Assembly (NCBI GenBank): GCA_905234195.1
Contig: CAJOFR010000006.1
Location: forward strand, 1 to 64,000
DNA length: 64,000 bases
Reading direction: 5' to 3'
Source: an uncultured Selenomonadaceae bacterium
Lineage (GTDB): Bacteria; Bacillota; Negativicutes; Selenomonadales; Selenomonadaceae
Position numbers and translations under genes: made by a program. Below the pieces are notes generated by a model, which had not been told where the DNA came from, ran no database searches, and was given only the letters and a program-made list of their open reading frames with translations. Position 1 is the stretch's first letter, and each line of letters opens with the position of its first letter. Of this stretch, positions 1-7,595 are shown piece by piece.

Positions 1-111
1 TATCACTGTTTGCAAGACACGTACCATTGATATTTGTTACACGTTTTTGTTAAAGCGGAAGGCTAACCGCTGTTTCAATTTTAAACTACGTATTTTTTAG
101 AGTCAATATTT

Positions 112-154
112 GCGGCTTATAGCCCCACAGCTAAAGCTAGGGGTTTTACGCCGC
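112..154. other. Nested hairpin, possible IS200/IS605-type end
   Basis: The first 179 bases hold no gene that I can support. They contain a nested stem: GCGGC (112-116) pairs with GCCGC (150-154), GCCCC pairs with GGGGT inside it, and AGCTAAAGCT forms the tip. Multi-stem ends of this look are known from IS200/IS605 elements and TnpB guide RNAs, but no transposase is in the window. It could equally be a weak terminator for the flagellar genes to its right, although no T-run follows on the minus strand. Confidence 0.25.
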
Positions 155-179
155 CTTTTGATAAATTTTTATTCCCCGA

Positions 180-638
180 CTAAACATTCGCGTCGAAGAT
201 GCGACGAGTGCGCTGACTGCCCGCCACCGCCTCCGCGCCGTAAGTGCCGCCCGCCGCCGTCTGCGATAAAACGTTCAGATTGAACGAAACAAAAGCACCT
301 CCGTTTTCCAGCAGACGACTTGCGCTTTCAGTCTGATTTTTCAGCCGAGCTTGCAAATTTTCCGCTTGATTCAAAAGCCGTCGCGCCACGTCCAATTTCA
401 CGCCCTGTTCTTGAAAATCGAGAAAATCGCCGAAAGTTTTTACCCCTGCTTTTTTTAGAAACAGCTGGGATTTTTCGGCGTTCCTTGAAAGTTCCGTTAT
501 AAGCGGCTCAATTTTTTTAATCGTTTCCGCCATTTCCAAAGAGTTGCTTTTTAAAATTATGATTAGGTCGGCGAAAAGTTTTAACAATCGACTGCAAAGA
601 ATGGTTTGTTCTCTTAAAAGGCTGATTGTCTCTTCCAA
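180..638 (-). CDS. Second FlgN-like flagellar chaperone (152 aa)
   Basis: This is a small, mostly helical protein and the last gene of the flagellar set. Its C-terminal segment (FNLNVLSQTAAGGTYG) resembles that of the upstream FlgN protein (FHLNRLSGATVQPTYG), so I read it as a diverged FlgN paralogue. FlgN proteins are cytoplasmic export chaperones for the hook-filament junction proteins FlgK and FlgL. The start is TTG at 636-638, because AGGAAG lies seven bases upstream and no ATG is available. It begins 11 bases after the stop of the first FlgN gene and is probably translated from the same mRNA. The chaperone role is inferred from the similarity and the position; the family assignment is only moderately sure. 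Confidence 0.6.
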   Translation of the reverse strand: MEETISLLREQTILCSRLLKLFADLIIILKSNSLEMAETIKKIEPLITELSRNAEKSQLFLKKAGVKTFGDFLDFQEQGVKLDVARRLLNQAENLQARLKNQTESASRLLENGGAFVSFNLNVLSQTAAGGTYGAEAVAGSQRTRRIFDANV

Positions 639-649
639 TTCAACACTTC

Positions 650-1135
650 CTAAGCTTTAAAGTCAAAATTTTTTTTGTGCGTGACGACGTCGCCGCCCCT
701 GTTGCCGTACGTCGGCTGAACAGTGGCACCGCTAAGGCGATTCAGATGAAATTTGACGGCGTCCAAAGCACCCTGCGCAAGAATCTGATTGTTATCACGG
801 ATTTTCAGCGCGCGGTCAACATTTTTCGTCAGCGTCTTGTGCAAACTGATCAATCTCTTTTCAATGGCAAGGGACGGAGCTTTTTGATAAAAATCCTCCG
901 CCTTTGTCGATTGATTAATTGTTGGATTAGTTTTCGCAAGTTCCTTGAGGACCGAACCGCGCTGTTTTTCCAGATTTTGAATCCTTGCGGCGAGGAGTTG
1001 TTCTTCGTCAAGAATTTTCGCGAGGCTTTCCATATCGACAACAACCAAAGCATTGCGTTTTCGTTCGCCGAGTTTCGCCAGGCTGTCGTAGGCCGCGCAA
1101 ATTTTTCCGAGTATGTCAATTAATCTTTGCCACAT
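650..1135 (-). CDS. flgN: FlgN flagellar export chaperone (161 aa)
   Basis: The protein is an all-helical, charged, coiled-coil-like chain of about the usual FlgN length. It has the C-terminal LNRLS...PTYG region that is common in Firmicutes FlgN. FlgN keeps the hook-associated proteins FlgK and FlgL soluble and hands them to the flagellar type III export gate. The ATG at 1133-1135 is preceded by AGGTGG. The gene lies 12 bases after flgM and 11 bases before a second FlgN-like gene, a normal flgM-flgN order. FlgK and FlgL would be expected to the left, but that region lies outside the window. Confidence 0.85.
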   Translation of the reverse strand: MWQRLIDILGKICAAYDSLAKLGERKRNALVVVDMESLAKILDEEQLLAARIQNLEKQRGSVLKELAKTNPTINQSTKAEDFYQKAPSLAIEKRLISLHKTLTKNVDRALKIRDNNQILAQGALDAVKFHLNRLSGATVQPTYGNRGGDVVTHKKNFDFKA

Positions 1136-1147
1136 AATCCGTCCACC

Positions 1148-1432
1148 TTAGAAACGGCTTGCGAGAATGCTTGCCGCGATATTTTCGGAAGCGATATTGT
1201 AAGTCCCGTTTGAAACTTGCGGCTCCAACTCTGCAACTTTTTCTTGACGAACTTCGGGAACCGCGTGCAATTTCTTGAGTATCGCGCTGAAACTCTGCGC
1301 CTGATTAGAAAGAGCGAGTTCGTCCCTTTTTTGAATGTTGCGTGCGCCCGTCGCGTTGTTGGCGTAGCGAGTTGCCCCCACTGCGTTTGAAGTGTAGAGG
1401 TTTGCTGCAGAATTTACGTTGTTGACAATCAT
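1148..1432 (-). CDS. flgM: FlgM anti-sigma-28 factor (94 aa)
   Basis: This short protein has a disordered, Asn/Ala-rich N-terminus and a C-terminal helical part with the pattern SAILKKLHAVPEVRQEKV followed by NGTYNIASENIAASIL. That arrangement is typical of FlgM, which binds and inhibits the flagellar sigma factor SigD/FliA until it is exported through the finished hook. The NGTY...I..E.IA motif is the sigma-binding helix region. The ATG at 1430-1432 has only a short AAAGG upstream. A strong terminator separates it from the YvyF-like gene, so it may have its own promoter in the roughly 90 bases upstream; I could not identify a convincing sigma-28 promoter there. Confidence 0.88.
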   Translation of the reverse strand: MIVNNVNSAANLYTSNAVGATRYANNATGARNIQKRDELALSNQAQSFSAILKKLHAVPEVRQEKVAELEPQVSNGTYNIASENIAASILASRF

Positions 1433-1523
1433 GACCTTTCACCGTCCAAAAAAATATTTTTACAGTTCGTTTCAACGAACCGACCGGAATTTTTAAAATT
1501 CCTTTCTTTCTAATTACATATCG

Positions 1524-1556
1524 AAAAAAAAAGCGCGGCACTTAAGCCCCGCTTTT
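1524..1556 (-). terminator. Rho-independent terminator after the yvyF-like gene
   Basis: AAAAGCG (1529-1535) pairs with CGCTTTT (1550-1556), with an inner GGC/GCC stem and an ACTTAA loop. Read on the minus strand it is followed by a run of T. It lies just past the stop of the YvyF-like gene and ahead of flgM, and could partly work in both directions. Confidence 0.75.
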
Positions 1557-1588
1557 AGAGTGTAATTGTTTTTTTGGAATGAGAAAAT

Positions 1589-2008
1589 TTAATTAGGAGT
1601 TTGCAAATTTCTTGAACGCATTCCGTGCCGCGCAGGAGTATCTTTTTTTTCTGCGGTGAACGAAATTTTAGATTGAACGCTTTTAATATTCGCCTGCATT
1701 GCCGAAAGACAATCTCCGCAGAATTGACCGGCGACAATCGGTTTGCCGCACTTCTTGCAGGGATAAGCGACCAGCCCGCCCATTTGAGTGAATCGACCGG
1801 TGTCCATCAGGTGACGAATGAGTTTTTCGTCCGCGCCGGTTCCTTCCTCTATATCCGTAATCGTACAGCCGGGGTTATTCTTAACAAAAGCGATAACTTC
1901 GGCTTCAAGATCCGCCTGCGCGTCCATGCAATCGCGGCAAATTTTTTCGTTGTTATTGGAAGTAAACAACTTGCCGCAACGTTGACAATTTCTAAGTTTT
2001 GCGCCCAT
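1589..2008 (-). CDS. YvyF-like flagellar-operon zinc protein (139 aa)
   Basis: The N-terminus has a zinc ribbon (CQRCGKLF...CRDCMD), then a winged-helix-like middle (EAEVIAFVKNNPGCTITDIE), then a second ribbon (CKKCGKPIVAGQFCGDC). This matches the small regulator called YvyF (TIGR03826) found next to flgM in Firmicutes, whose exact role is unsettled but which is tied to flagellar gene expression. I start at ATG 2006-2008, because AAGGAG lies upstream and the next gene ends at 2028; a longer frame would overlap it. The C-terminal tail is basic and probably disordered. Confidence 0.8.
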   Translation of the reverse strand: MGAKLRNCQRCGKLFTSNNNEKICRDCMDAQADLEAEVIAFVKNNPGCTITDIEEGTGADEKLIRHLMDTGRFTQMGGLVAYPCKKCGKPIVAGQFCGDCLSAMQANIKSVQSKISFTAEKKDTPARHGMRSRNLQTPN

Positions 2009-2027
2009 TTTAACAGCCGCTCCTTTC

Positions 2028-2927
2028 TTAGGTGTTTGGATTTGAAAAAATTTCCTCTGTGCCGATATAGAGATAAAAAATCCCGGCGTCGGCAAGCATT
2101 TTTATCATGTCGATTTTTTTCGTGACTCGGTCAAAACGCGGCGGCTCCGGCTCCTCTTCCAGCCCGAACTCTGACGCAATTTTCACCGTAAAGTGCCCCG
2201 TAAAAACATTCAGCATCTCGGCAAGCGCGTCGAAATCATCTTCCACAGTATCAGTGACAAATTTTTCGTAAGCAACCGCCAATTCGTGAAAAACTTTTCT
2301 GTTCGCAATAACCCCGATAACAAAAGGCATCGCGCCGGTAATTTTGACGCTGGTTCCTACCAAAAAATCTTCCTTCGTTTCAACAGCCGGCAACAAAATC
2401 ATCGTCATTCCGAGACTCTTCGACAAAAAATCATACAAACTTTTCATAACGTCCAACGCGAGCAAATAATTAGTGCGATATTTTTCCTGCAGGGCATCAT
2501 AATGCGCGGCGAAAGCCTCTTCAAGCGGCGGGATCTCCAAATGGTGATACGCCTTCAAAATCCTTTCCAGCTTAGCAAAATTTACGACACCGTCATCAAT
2601 CAATTTTTGCGCAAGACAAAGAGACTGACTTTCATCAAATTTTTTCACCTTGTCCAGTTGCCGCGCGTTTAACAAGTTCTTAACAATCTCATCATATTCA
2701 CTTTGCATCTTGAAGTTGTGCGAATGCAAATAGTCGTCAAGATTTTTGTCGACAAAGTTTTTCCGAAACAGCGTAGTCAATTCTTTTGCCGAAACAAGGC
2801 GCAGAAACAGTGCCTTAGTCGCAAGATTGGGAGTTGCTTTTTTTTTCGACGAAAGAATTTGCGCAAGTTGCCGTTCGTTCAAAATCGAAGCGTTGAAAAG
2901 ATATTGACCAAAGTCATGACTTTTCAT
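2028..2927 (-). CDS. CheX-like chemotaxis phosphatase-domain protein (299 aa)
   Basis: The C-terminal half (about residues 160-290) resembles the CheC/CheX fold, including the helix DDFDALAEMLNVFTGHF, where the family has an E..N motif for dephosphorylating CheY-P. The N-terminal half is helical and unlike standard CheX; it looks like two copies of a helical region (NERQLAQIL and NFAKLERIL) and may be a targeting or oligomer domain. The gene overlaps the upstream CheY-type receiver gene by four bases (ATGA), so the two are translationally coupled and probably act on each other. The phosphatase activity is inferred. The Asn of the motif is present, but the match is weak enough that it could be a non-catalytic adaptor. 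Confidence 0.6.
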   Translation of the reverse strand: MKSHDFGQYLFNASILNERQLAQILSSKKKATPNLATKALFLRLVSAKELTTLFRKNFVDKNLDDYLHSHNFKMQSEYDEIVKNLLNARQLDKVKKFDESQSLCLAQKLIDDGVVNFAKLERILKAYHHLEIPPLEEAFAAHYDALQEKYRTNYLLALDVMKSLYDFLSKSLGMTMILLPAVETKEDFLVGTSVKITGAMPFVIGVIANRKVFHELAVAYEKFVTDTVEDDFDALAEMLNVFTGHFTVKIASEFGLEEEPEPPRFDRVTKKIDMIKMLADAGIFYLYIGTEEIFSNPNT

Positions 2928-3424
2928 TTTACTTCCTCGCTCTCGTCAGGCGCAGAAATTTTCGCGGCTTCGGCTGCTTTTTGCAGGTTCTTCGCGCGCG
3001 TGCGACGTATCGCCTCAATCGCGCGGGCAATCTGCTCTTTCGTGTAGGGTTTCTGAATAAAATCAATCGCGCCCATTTTGAGCGTCTGCATCAATTTTTG
3101 CGGAGTGCCCGCCGAAGAAAGCATCACTATCGGAACATCCGGGCTTACTTCACGAATGACGCGCAATGCCTCTATCCCGCCGACTTCGGGCATGACAATA
3201 TCCAGAATAATTCCGTCCGGCTCATGCTCCAAATCAATTGTAATCGCCTCTTTGCCGTTCGCCGCCTCCATGACTTCGCAACCGAGTTTCTCAAGTTCGT
3301 CGCGCAGTTTTTTCCGCAACAATCTCGAATCGTCCGTAATCAAAATGCGCAATTTATCGCTATCAGATTTAATCGGCGCGACCTTTGAATTTTTATCGCC
3401 GCCGAGATTTTCTACACTGTCCAT
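2924..3424 (-). CDS. CheY-type response regulator (166 aa)
   Basis: This is a single receiver domain with a 25-residue N-terminal extension and a helical Ala/Glu-rich tail. The acidic pocket is Asp31-Asp32, the phospho-acceptor is Asp75 (ILDIVMP), the switch residue is Ser103 and the conserved Lys is Lys125 (QKPY). There is no DNA-binding domain, so it acts by protein contact, presumably at the flagellar switch or through the CheX-like protein encoded four bases downstream. ATG 3422-3424 has a perfect AAGGAGG seven bases upstream. It is the first gene of the leftward flagellar/chemotaxis unit and has a good promoter. Confidence 0.85.
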   Translation of the reverse strand: MDSVENLGGDKNSKVAPIKSDSDKLRILITDDSRLLRKKLRDELEKLGCEVMEAANGKEAITIDLEHEPDGIILDIVMPEVGGIEALRVIREVSPDVPIVMLSSAGTPQKLMQTLKMGAIDFIQKPYTKEQIARAIEAIRRTRAKNLQKAAEAAKISAPDESEEVK

Positions 3425-3466
3425 GGCTCATCCCTCCTTAAAAGCATTACTTTTCCTTCCGCTAAC

Positions 3467-3495
3467 ATTCTAACATTCACTGCAAAAATGTGCAA
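3467..3495 (-). promoter_or_regulatory. Sigma-A-type promoter for the cheY-like operon
   Basis: On the minus strand TTGCAC and TAGAAT are 17 bases apart. A TG precedes the -10 box by one base (extended -10). It lies 43 bases before the start codon of the response regulator. Confidence 0.6.
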
Positions 3496-3529
3496 GATTT
3501 TTTCACATTTATTTCATATTTTTTTTAGA

Positions 3530-3559
3530 AAAATAAAAAGCCGCTCAATCGTGAACGGC
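3530..3559 (-). terminator. Rho-independent terminator after the nhaC-type gene
   Basis: GCCGTTCA and TGAGCGGC form a stem around CGAT (3540-3559), followed on the minus strand by TTTTTATTTTT. It is placed 12 bases past the stop of the NhaC-type gene. Confidence 0.75.
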
Positions 3560-3571
3560 AGAAAAAATTTT

Positions 3572-5092
3572 TTAAGAATCTGCAGGCGGAGAAACTTTTG
3601 TTTTGACGACGAACATAACCAAAATCAAACAGGCGAGAGCGGTTGCGAGACCGAGCCAGCCGTTTTGCGTGAAGCCTGCCGCCAAAAAGCCGACAATGCA
3701 ACAAGCGGAAACGGTTATTACGTAGGGCACTTGAGTTTCGACATGCTCAAGGTGGTTGCACTGCGCGCCGGCAGAGGCGAGAATAGTCGTGTCGGAAATC
3801 GGAGAGGCGTGGTCACCGCCGACGGAGCCGGACAAAATCGCCGCAATGCAAATCACCAAAAGATTGGCGGCGTCGTCAGCGGGGAGGTTTACAAGAATGG
3901 ACATGCAGATAGGAATCAAAATGCCGAACGTCCCCCAGCTCGTGCCCGTAGCAAAAGCCAGCGCGATAGCCACGAGGAAAAATATCACCGGCAAGAAAAC
4001 GGCGATTGATAAATTATTTTGAACAATTTCGCCGACGTAGCCGCCAAGATTTAAATATTTGCCACTGCAGACGCCGGACAAGGTCCATGCCAAACACAAA
4101 ATAAAAATCGCGGGAACCATCGCCTTGAACCCTTGAGCAAAGCAATCGCAAAATTCGCTGAAGGTAATGACTTTTCGCGGCAGGTACAAGACCGAAATAA
4201 AAATCAGCGCGATAAATGCACCGAAGACCAAAGATTGAGCAGCGTCACAATCCGCGAAAGCATCGGCTACAGATTTTCCGTCGTGAATGCCGCCGGTGTA
4301 CAGCATGCCGTAAATGCAAACCGAAATCAAAACGGCAAGCGGCAAAACCAAATCGATAATCTTTCCGTTGCCGCCGAGATTCATTTCGTCTTTGACGGCG
4401 TCCTTGTATTCGTCCGGGATTTTAAATTCTTTTGCGTTATCGCGGACAACTTTTCCCATCGTGGCAAAATCTCTTTCGGTCACGACGATAAACGCCATAA
4501 AAATCATCGTCAAAATCGCGTAAAGGTTAAAAGGAATCGTCTGCAGGAAAAGCGCGAATCCGTCAATCAACGAGCCTTCGGGCAGTGACGAGCCGACCGC
4601 CGCCGCCCAACTCGAAACGGGAGCGATAATACAAATCGGCGCGGCAGTGGAATCGATAACGTAAGCAAGTTTCGCGCGGGCAATTTTAAATTTATCAGTG
4701 ACAGGACGCATGACAGTTCCGACAGTCAGACAATTAAAATAATCGTCGATAAAAATTAGAATGCCGAGCAACGCGGTGACACCGAGCGCGGATTTTTTTC
4801 CGGCAATAGTTCTGCGCGCCCATTCGCCGTAAGCCCGCGTAGCACCCGAACGAGTTATCGCCGCGACGAGTATTCCCAAAATTACGAGGAACGCCAAAAT
4901 ATTTACGTTGTCCCCGATCTTCATTGACATTATCTCAAAAAAAGTCAGAATCGCTTGCAAAAAATTTCCGCCGGTGAAAAGCATCGCGCCCGCGAAAATT
5001 CCGACGATTAGCGACAGATAAACTTCTTTCGTCAGTAGAGCCAACACGATTGTAATAATCGGCGGCAACATTGACAAAGCTGTTGTCTCCAC
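3572..5092 (-). CDS. NhaC-family Na+/H+ antiporter (506 aa)
   Basis: This is a polytopic inner-membrane protein with about 11-12 hydrophobic segments. The conserved core reads IDDYFNCLTVGTVMRP and DSTAAPICIIAPVSSWA, followed late in the chain by SGSVGGDHASPISDTT; these are hallmarks of the NhaC superfamily. Members exchange Na+ with H+ or with an organic acid such as malate/lactate, and the substrate here is not decidable. The start is GTG 5090-5092, with AGGAGG ten bases upstream. The reading frame stays open further, but that extension runs through repeat copy A and is not protein. It has no partner gene besides the YjiH-type membrane protein upstream. Confidence 0.85.
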   Translation of the reverse strand: METTALSMLPPIITIVLALLTKEVYLSLIVGIFAGAMLFTGGNFLQAILTFFEIMSMKIGDNVNILAFLVILGILVAAITRSGATRAYGEWARRTIAGKKSALGVTALLGILIFIDDYFNCLTVGTVMRPVTDKFKIARAKLAYVIDSTAAPICIIAPVSSWAAAVGSSLPEGSLIDGFALFLQTIPFNLYAILTMIFMAFIVVTERDFATMGKVVRDNAKEFKIPDEYKDAVKDEMNLGGNGKIIDLVLPLAVLISVCIYGMLYTGGIHDGKSVADAFADCDAAQSLVFGAFIALIFISVLYLPRKVITFSEFCDCFAQGFKAMVPAIFILCLAWTLSGVCSGKYLNLGGYVGEIVQNNLSIAVFLPVIFFLVAIALAFATGTSWGTFGILIPICMSILVNLPADDAANLLVICIAAILSGSVGGDHASPISDTTILASAGAQCNHLEHVETQVPYVITVSACCIVGFLAAGFTQNGWLGLATALACLILVMFVVKTKVSPPADS

Positions 5093-5133
5093 TAGAAAAC
5101 TTCCTCCTAAAAAAATTTTTAAGTAAGCATATA

Positions 5134-5232
5134 CCGCCGCCCATGGATGGGCGGCCGCCCGCATTTGGTCGCGTGATGCGACCTCTGCGGGCAGTTTTCT
5201 TTTGCTTCTTTTCTTTTGCGCCAAAAGAAAAG
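5134..5232 (+). repeat. Three-hairpin dispersed repeat, copy A
   Basis: Copy A has stem 1 CCGCCC/GGGCGG around ATGGAT (5137-5154). Stem 2 is CCCGCA/TGCGGG enclosing GGTCGC/GCGACC, and stem 3 is CTTTTCTTTTG/CAAAAGAAAAG. It lies between two minus-strand transporter genes and lacks the GGATTAGTATAAAA head that copies B and C carry. Translated on the minus strand it gives a spurious KRKLPAEVASRDQ peptide. Confidence 0.85.
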
Positions 5233-5286
5233 GATATTAAATTTCAAAAGAAAAATAGATGTCAAATTAGAAAACTAAATCCTAAA

Positions 5287-6660
5287 TTAACCGCCAAAAA
5301 TAATTCTGGCGGCAGGAGCGGCAATCAAAATGCTGATAATCGTACGCTCAAGAAACAGGATAAAAAGTTCGGGGAGGTTGACGGGGATTTTTGAACCGAG
5401 AATCAATCCGCCGACTTCCGACAAATAAATTAACTGCGTGACAGAAATTACCGCGACGATAAATTTTGACATGGGCACGGTAATTGTCTTCGCGGCGATT
5501 ATCGACGGCGTAAACATATCCGTGAAACCGACAATCATTGTTTTGGAAACTTCTGCCGCCTGCGGAACGTCAAGCAAATTTAACAGCGGCATGAAGGGCA
5601 TTCCCAGCGTCTCGAAAATTGTCGTGTGATTCGCCAAAACCAAAGCAAGCGTCCCTATGCACATGACGACCGGCAAAACTCCAAACCACATGCCCGCCGC
5701 GTTTTTGAAACTGCTCTCCAAAAATTGTTCGACGCCTCTAAATTCCGCGACGCGCTGTTTTGCAAGCGCAAGCCCGTACTGAAATGACGAGGTGTAGCCT
5801 TCGGGAAGAGTTTCGCCCATAGCTTTTCCTTCGACGAGAAATTCGTCTTTCTTCAGCGAAAGCGGCGGGATTCTCGGCAAAATTAACGCGCAGACAATTC
5901 CTATCGCACAAATCAAAAGATAATACGCGCCGAAATATTCCATTAGACCGACCTGCGCAAGAACAACGATTGAAAAAGTTATCGAGACCGCAGAAAATGT
6001 CGTCGAGATAATCGCCGCCTCACGTTTGGAATAATAGCCGCCTTCGTATTGGTTGGCAGTCAACATAACTCCCAAAGTTCCGTCACCAATCCACGACGTA
6101 ATACAGTCGACAGCCGCGCGCCCGGGGATCGTAAAAAGCGGGCGCATAATTTTCGTCAGCAACGCGCCGATAAATTCCAAAAGCCCGAAGTCCAAAAGCA
6201 ACGGCAATAAAAGTCCCGCGAGAAAAAATATCACGACGAGAACCGTCAGCAAATCATTCAGCACAAAGCCGCCGTTATCAGGCGAAGTTATCATGTGGAT
6301 AATTCCTTCGTCTTCGTCGCCCGCGTCAATTCCCAGATAAGTCAGCCAAAGAAAAATCGCGCCGACAATTCTAATCGCAACCCAAATTGCCGTCGTCGAA
6401 AAAGTGTTCGCAACAATAGGGTACGTCGCAATAAAATTTGGTCGTCCCAAAAAAATCACGCCGAGCACCGCCGACACCGTGACGATTATCAGACAGAGCA
6501 GCGGCAGAAAATCCCCAATGGCGTTGCTGATTAAATCGGCAACAATTTTTACAACAATCGTCCACTTGTCGTCGTACTGAATCGGAATCATGAAAAGTAT
6601 TATCCCGATGACGGAGGGAACCAGAAATCCCGCAAGCGAACCCTCTTTTTTTTGTTCCAT
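5287..6660 (-). CDS. YjiH-family nucleoside-recognition (Gate) membrane protein (457 aa)
   Basis: This is a hydrophobic protein with about ten membrane segments. It shows Gate-domain features: the segment FTIPGRAAVDCITSWIGDGT and a second copy around GFTDMFTPSIIA. This arrangement matches the YjiH family, related to nucleoside transporters and to spore-maturation SpmA/SpmB proteins, with no firmly proven substrate. The ATG at 6658-6660 has an AAGGAG 15 bases upstream, longer than usual, so initiation may be weak. It shares strand with the NhaC-type gene but the 194-base gap holds repeat copy A, so joint transcription is uncertain. Confidence 0.8.
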   Translation of the reverse strand: MEQKKEGSLAGFLVPSVIGIILFMIPIQYDDKWTIVVKIVADLISNAIGDFLPLLCLIIVTVSAVLGVIFLGRPNFIATYPIVANTFSTTAIWVAIRIVGAIFLWLTYLGIDAGDEDEGIIHMITSPDNGGFVLNDLLTVLVVIFFLAGLLLPLLLDFGLLEFIGALLTKIMRPLFTIPGRAAVDCITSWIGDGTLGVMLTANQYEGGYYSKREAAIISTTFSAVSITFSIVVLAQVGLMEYFGAYYLLICAIGIVCALILPRIPPLSLKKDEFLVEGKAMGETLPEGYTSSFQYGLALAKQRVAEFRGVEQFLESSFKNAAGMWFGVLPVVMCIGTLALVLANHTTIFETLGMPFMPLLNLLDVPQAAEVSKTMIVGFTDMFTPSIIAAKTITVPMSKFIVAVISVTQLIYLSEVGGLILGSKIPVNLPELFILFLERTIISILIAAPAARIIFGG

Positions 6661-6757
6661 AATTTTTTTCTCGTGCTCCTTTCAGCAAAAAATAAAATCC
6701 CCATAATTATATCAGCTACGTTTAAAAATGTGAAATAAAAATTTTTCCGCAACAAGA

Positions 6758-6886
6758 GGATTAGTATAAAAGAGGGAGTGGCCGCACAAGGACGTGCGGC
6801 CGCCCGCATTTGGTCGCGTGACGCGACCTCTGCGGGCAGTTTTCTTTTGCTACTTTTCTTTTGCGATCAAAAGAAAAGTAGAATGC
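6758..6886 (+). repeat. Three-hairpin dispersed repeat, copy B
   Basis: This is a full-length copy with head GGATTAGTATAAAA. Stem 1 is CCGCAC/GTGCGG around AAGGAC, stem 2 is GGTCGCG/CGCGACC inside CCCGCA/TGCGGG, and stem 3 is a perfect 14-bp CTACTTTTCTTTTG stem with a CGAT loop. It is nearly identical to copy C. It sits in the 404-base divergent gap between the YjiH-type gene and ilvH; the rest of that gap holds heptamer repeats and the ilvH promoter. Confidence 0.88.
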
Positions 6887-6905
6887 TCATTCAAAAGGGT
6901 TAAGG

Positions 6906-6924
6906 AACTAGGGGTTAGGGATTA
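6906..6924 (+). repeat. Heptamer array (TTAGGGA type)
   Basis: CTAGGGG, TTAGGGA and TTAG follow one another with a 7-base period, 20 bases after repeat copy B. A degenerate inverted counterpart (CTTATCTCTTGCCCC) follows at about 6932-6946, so the region could fold back on itself. Confidence 0.6.
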
Positions 6925-7003
6925 GAAAAAAACTTATCTCTTGCCCCTTAAGATGCTAAATTACAAAAAGAAGTTTAAATTAGAAATCAAAGAAAAATTT
7001 TTC

Positions 7004-7032
7004 TTGAAAGTTATACAAAAAAGTGCTATTAT
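7004..7032 (+). promoter_or_regulatory. Promoter of ilvH-ilvC
   Basis: TTGAAA (7004-7009) and TATTAT (7027-7032) are spaced by 17 bases, 32 bases before the ilvH start. The leader is too short for a T-box or leader-peptide attenuator, so control by amino-acid attenuation is unlikely at this promoter. Confidence 0.75.
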
Positions 7033-7064
7033 GCATGGCGGAAATTTTTTAAGGAGTTTTTAAG

Positions 7065-7595
7065 ATGAAGCACGTTTTATCCGTTTACGTCGAAAATCAG
7101 CCGGGCGTCCTCGTTCGCGTGGCGAGTATGTTCAGCCGCAGAGAATTTAATATCGACAGCCTTTCAGTCGGTATTACTCAATCGCCGGATTTTTCACGGA
7201 TAACCGTCGTCGTTCATGGCGACGCGAATTTAATCGAACAAATGATCAAGCAACTGGAAAAGATGCCTATCGTTAAAGCAGTCCAACGCCTCGATTCAGC
7301 AACCGCCGTCACGCGCGGGATGACTATGATAAAAGTTTCGGCGGACGACACAAATCGACTTGACGTTTTAAAAATGGCAGAACTTTTCCGCGCGCACGTC
7401 GTCGATGTTCAGCCGACGAACCTAATCTTTGAAATTACCGGAGACGACGAAAAAGTTACAGCGTTTACTCGTCTTTTGGCTCCTTATGGAATTTTGGAAA
7501 TCATCCGCACAGGTTTAATTGCACTTGAGCGCGGTGAAAACACTATCGAAAATTATCATCAAGTGAGGGAGTATTATGGCAAAAACTTATTATGA
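7065..7595 (+). CDS. ilvH: Acetolactate synthase small (regulatory) subunit (176 aa)
   Basis: An N-terminal ACT domain (about residues 3-75, starting [22 protein letters not shown] with NIDSLSVG) is followed by the C-terminal ALS small-subunit domain. This subunit binds valine and activates the catalytic IlvB subunit, which makes acetolactate for branched-chain amino acids. AAGGAG precedes the ATG. It overlaps ilvC by 20 bases, so the two are coupled. Oddly, the catalytic ilvB gene, usually immediately upstream, is not in the window; it must lie elsewhere on the chromosome. Confidence 0.95.
   Translation: MKHVLSVYVENQPGVLVRVASMFSRREFNIDSLSVGITQSPDFSRITVVVHGDANLIEQMIKQLEKMPIVKAVQRLDSATAVTRGMTMIKVSADDTNRLDVLKMAELFRAHVVDVQPTNLIFEITGDDEKVTAFTRLLAPYGILEIIRTGLIALERGENTIENYHQVREYYGKNLL

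Noticed and set aside
1433-1523. Sigma-28 promoter for flgM
   Set aside because: No TAAA-N15-GCCGATAT-like pair could be found with confidence.
5093-5224. N-terminal extension of the NhaC-type protein (MAQKKRSKRKLPAEVASRD...)
   Set aside because: It translates repeat copy A. The same peptide appears at copies D and E, and a Shine-Dalgarno with GTG at 5090 marks the true start.
6893-7064. T-box or leader-peptide attenuator ahead of ilvH
   Set aside because: The promoter is only 32 bases from the start codon, leaving no room.
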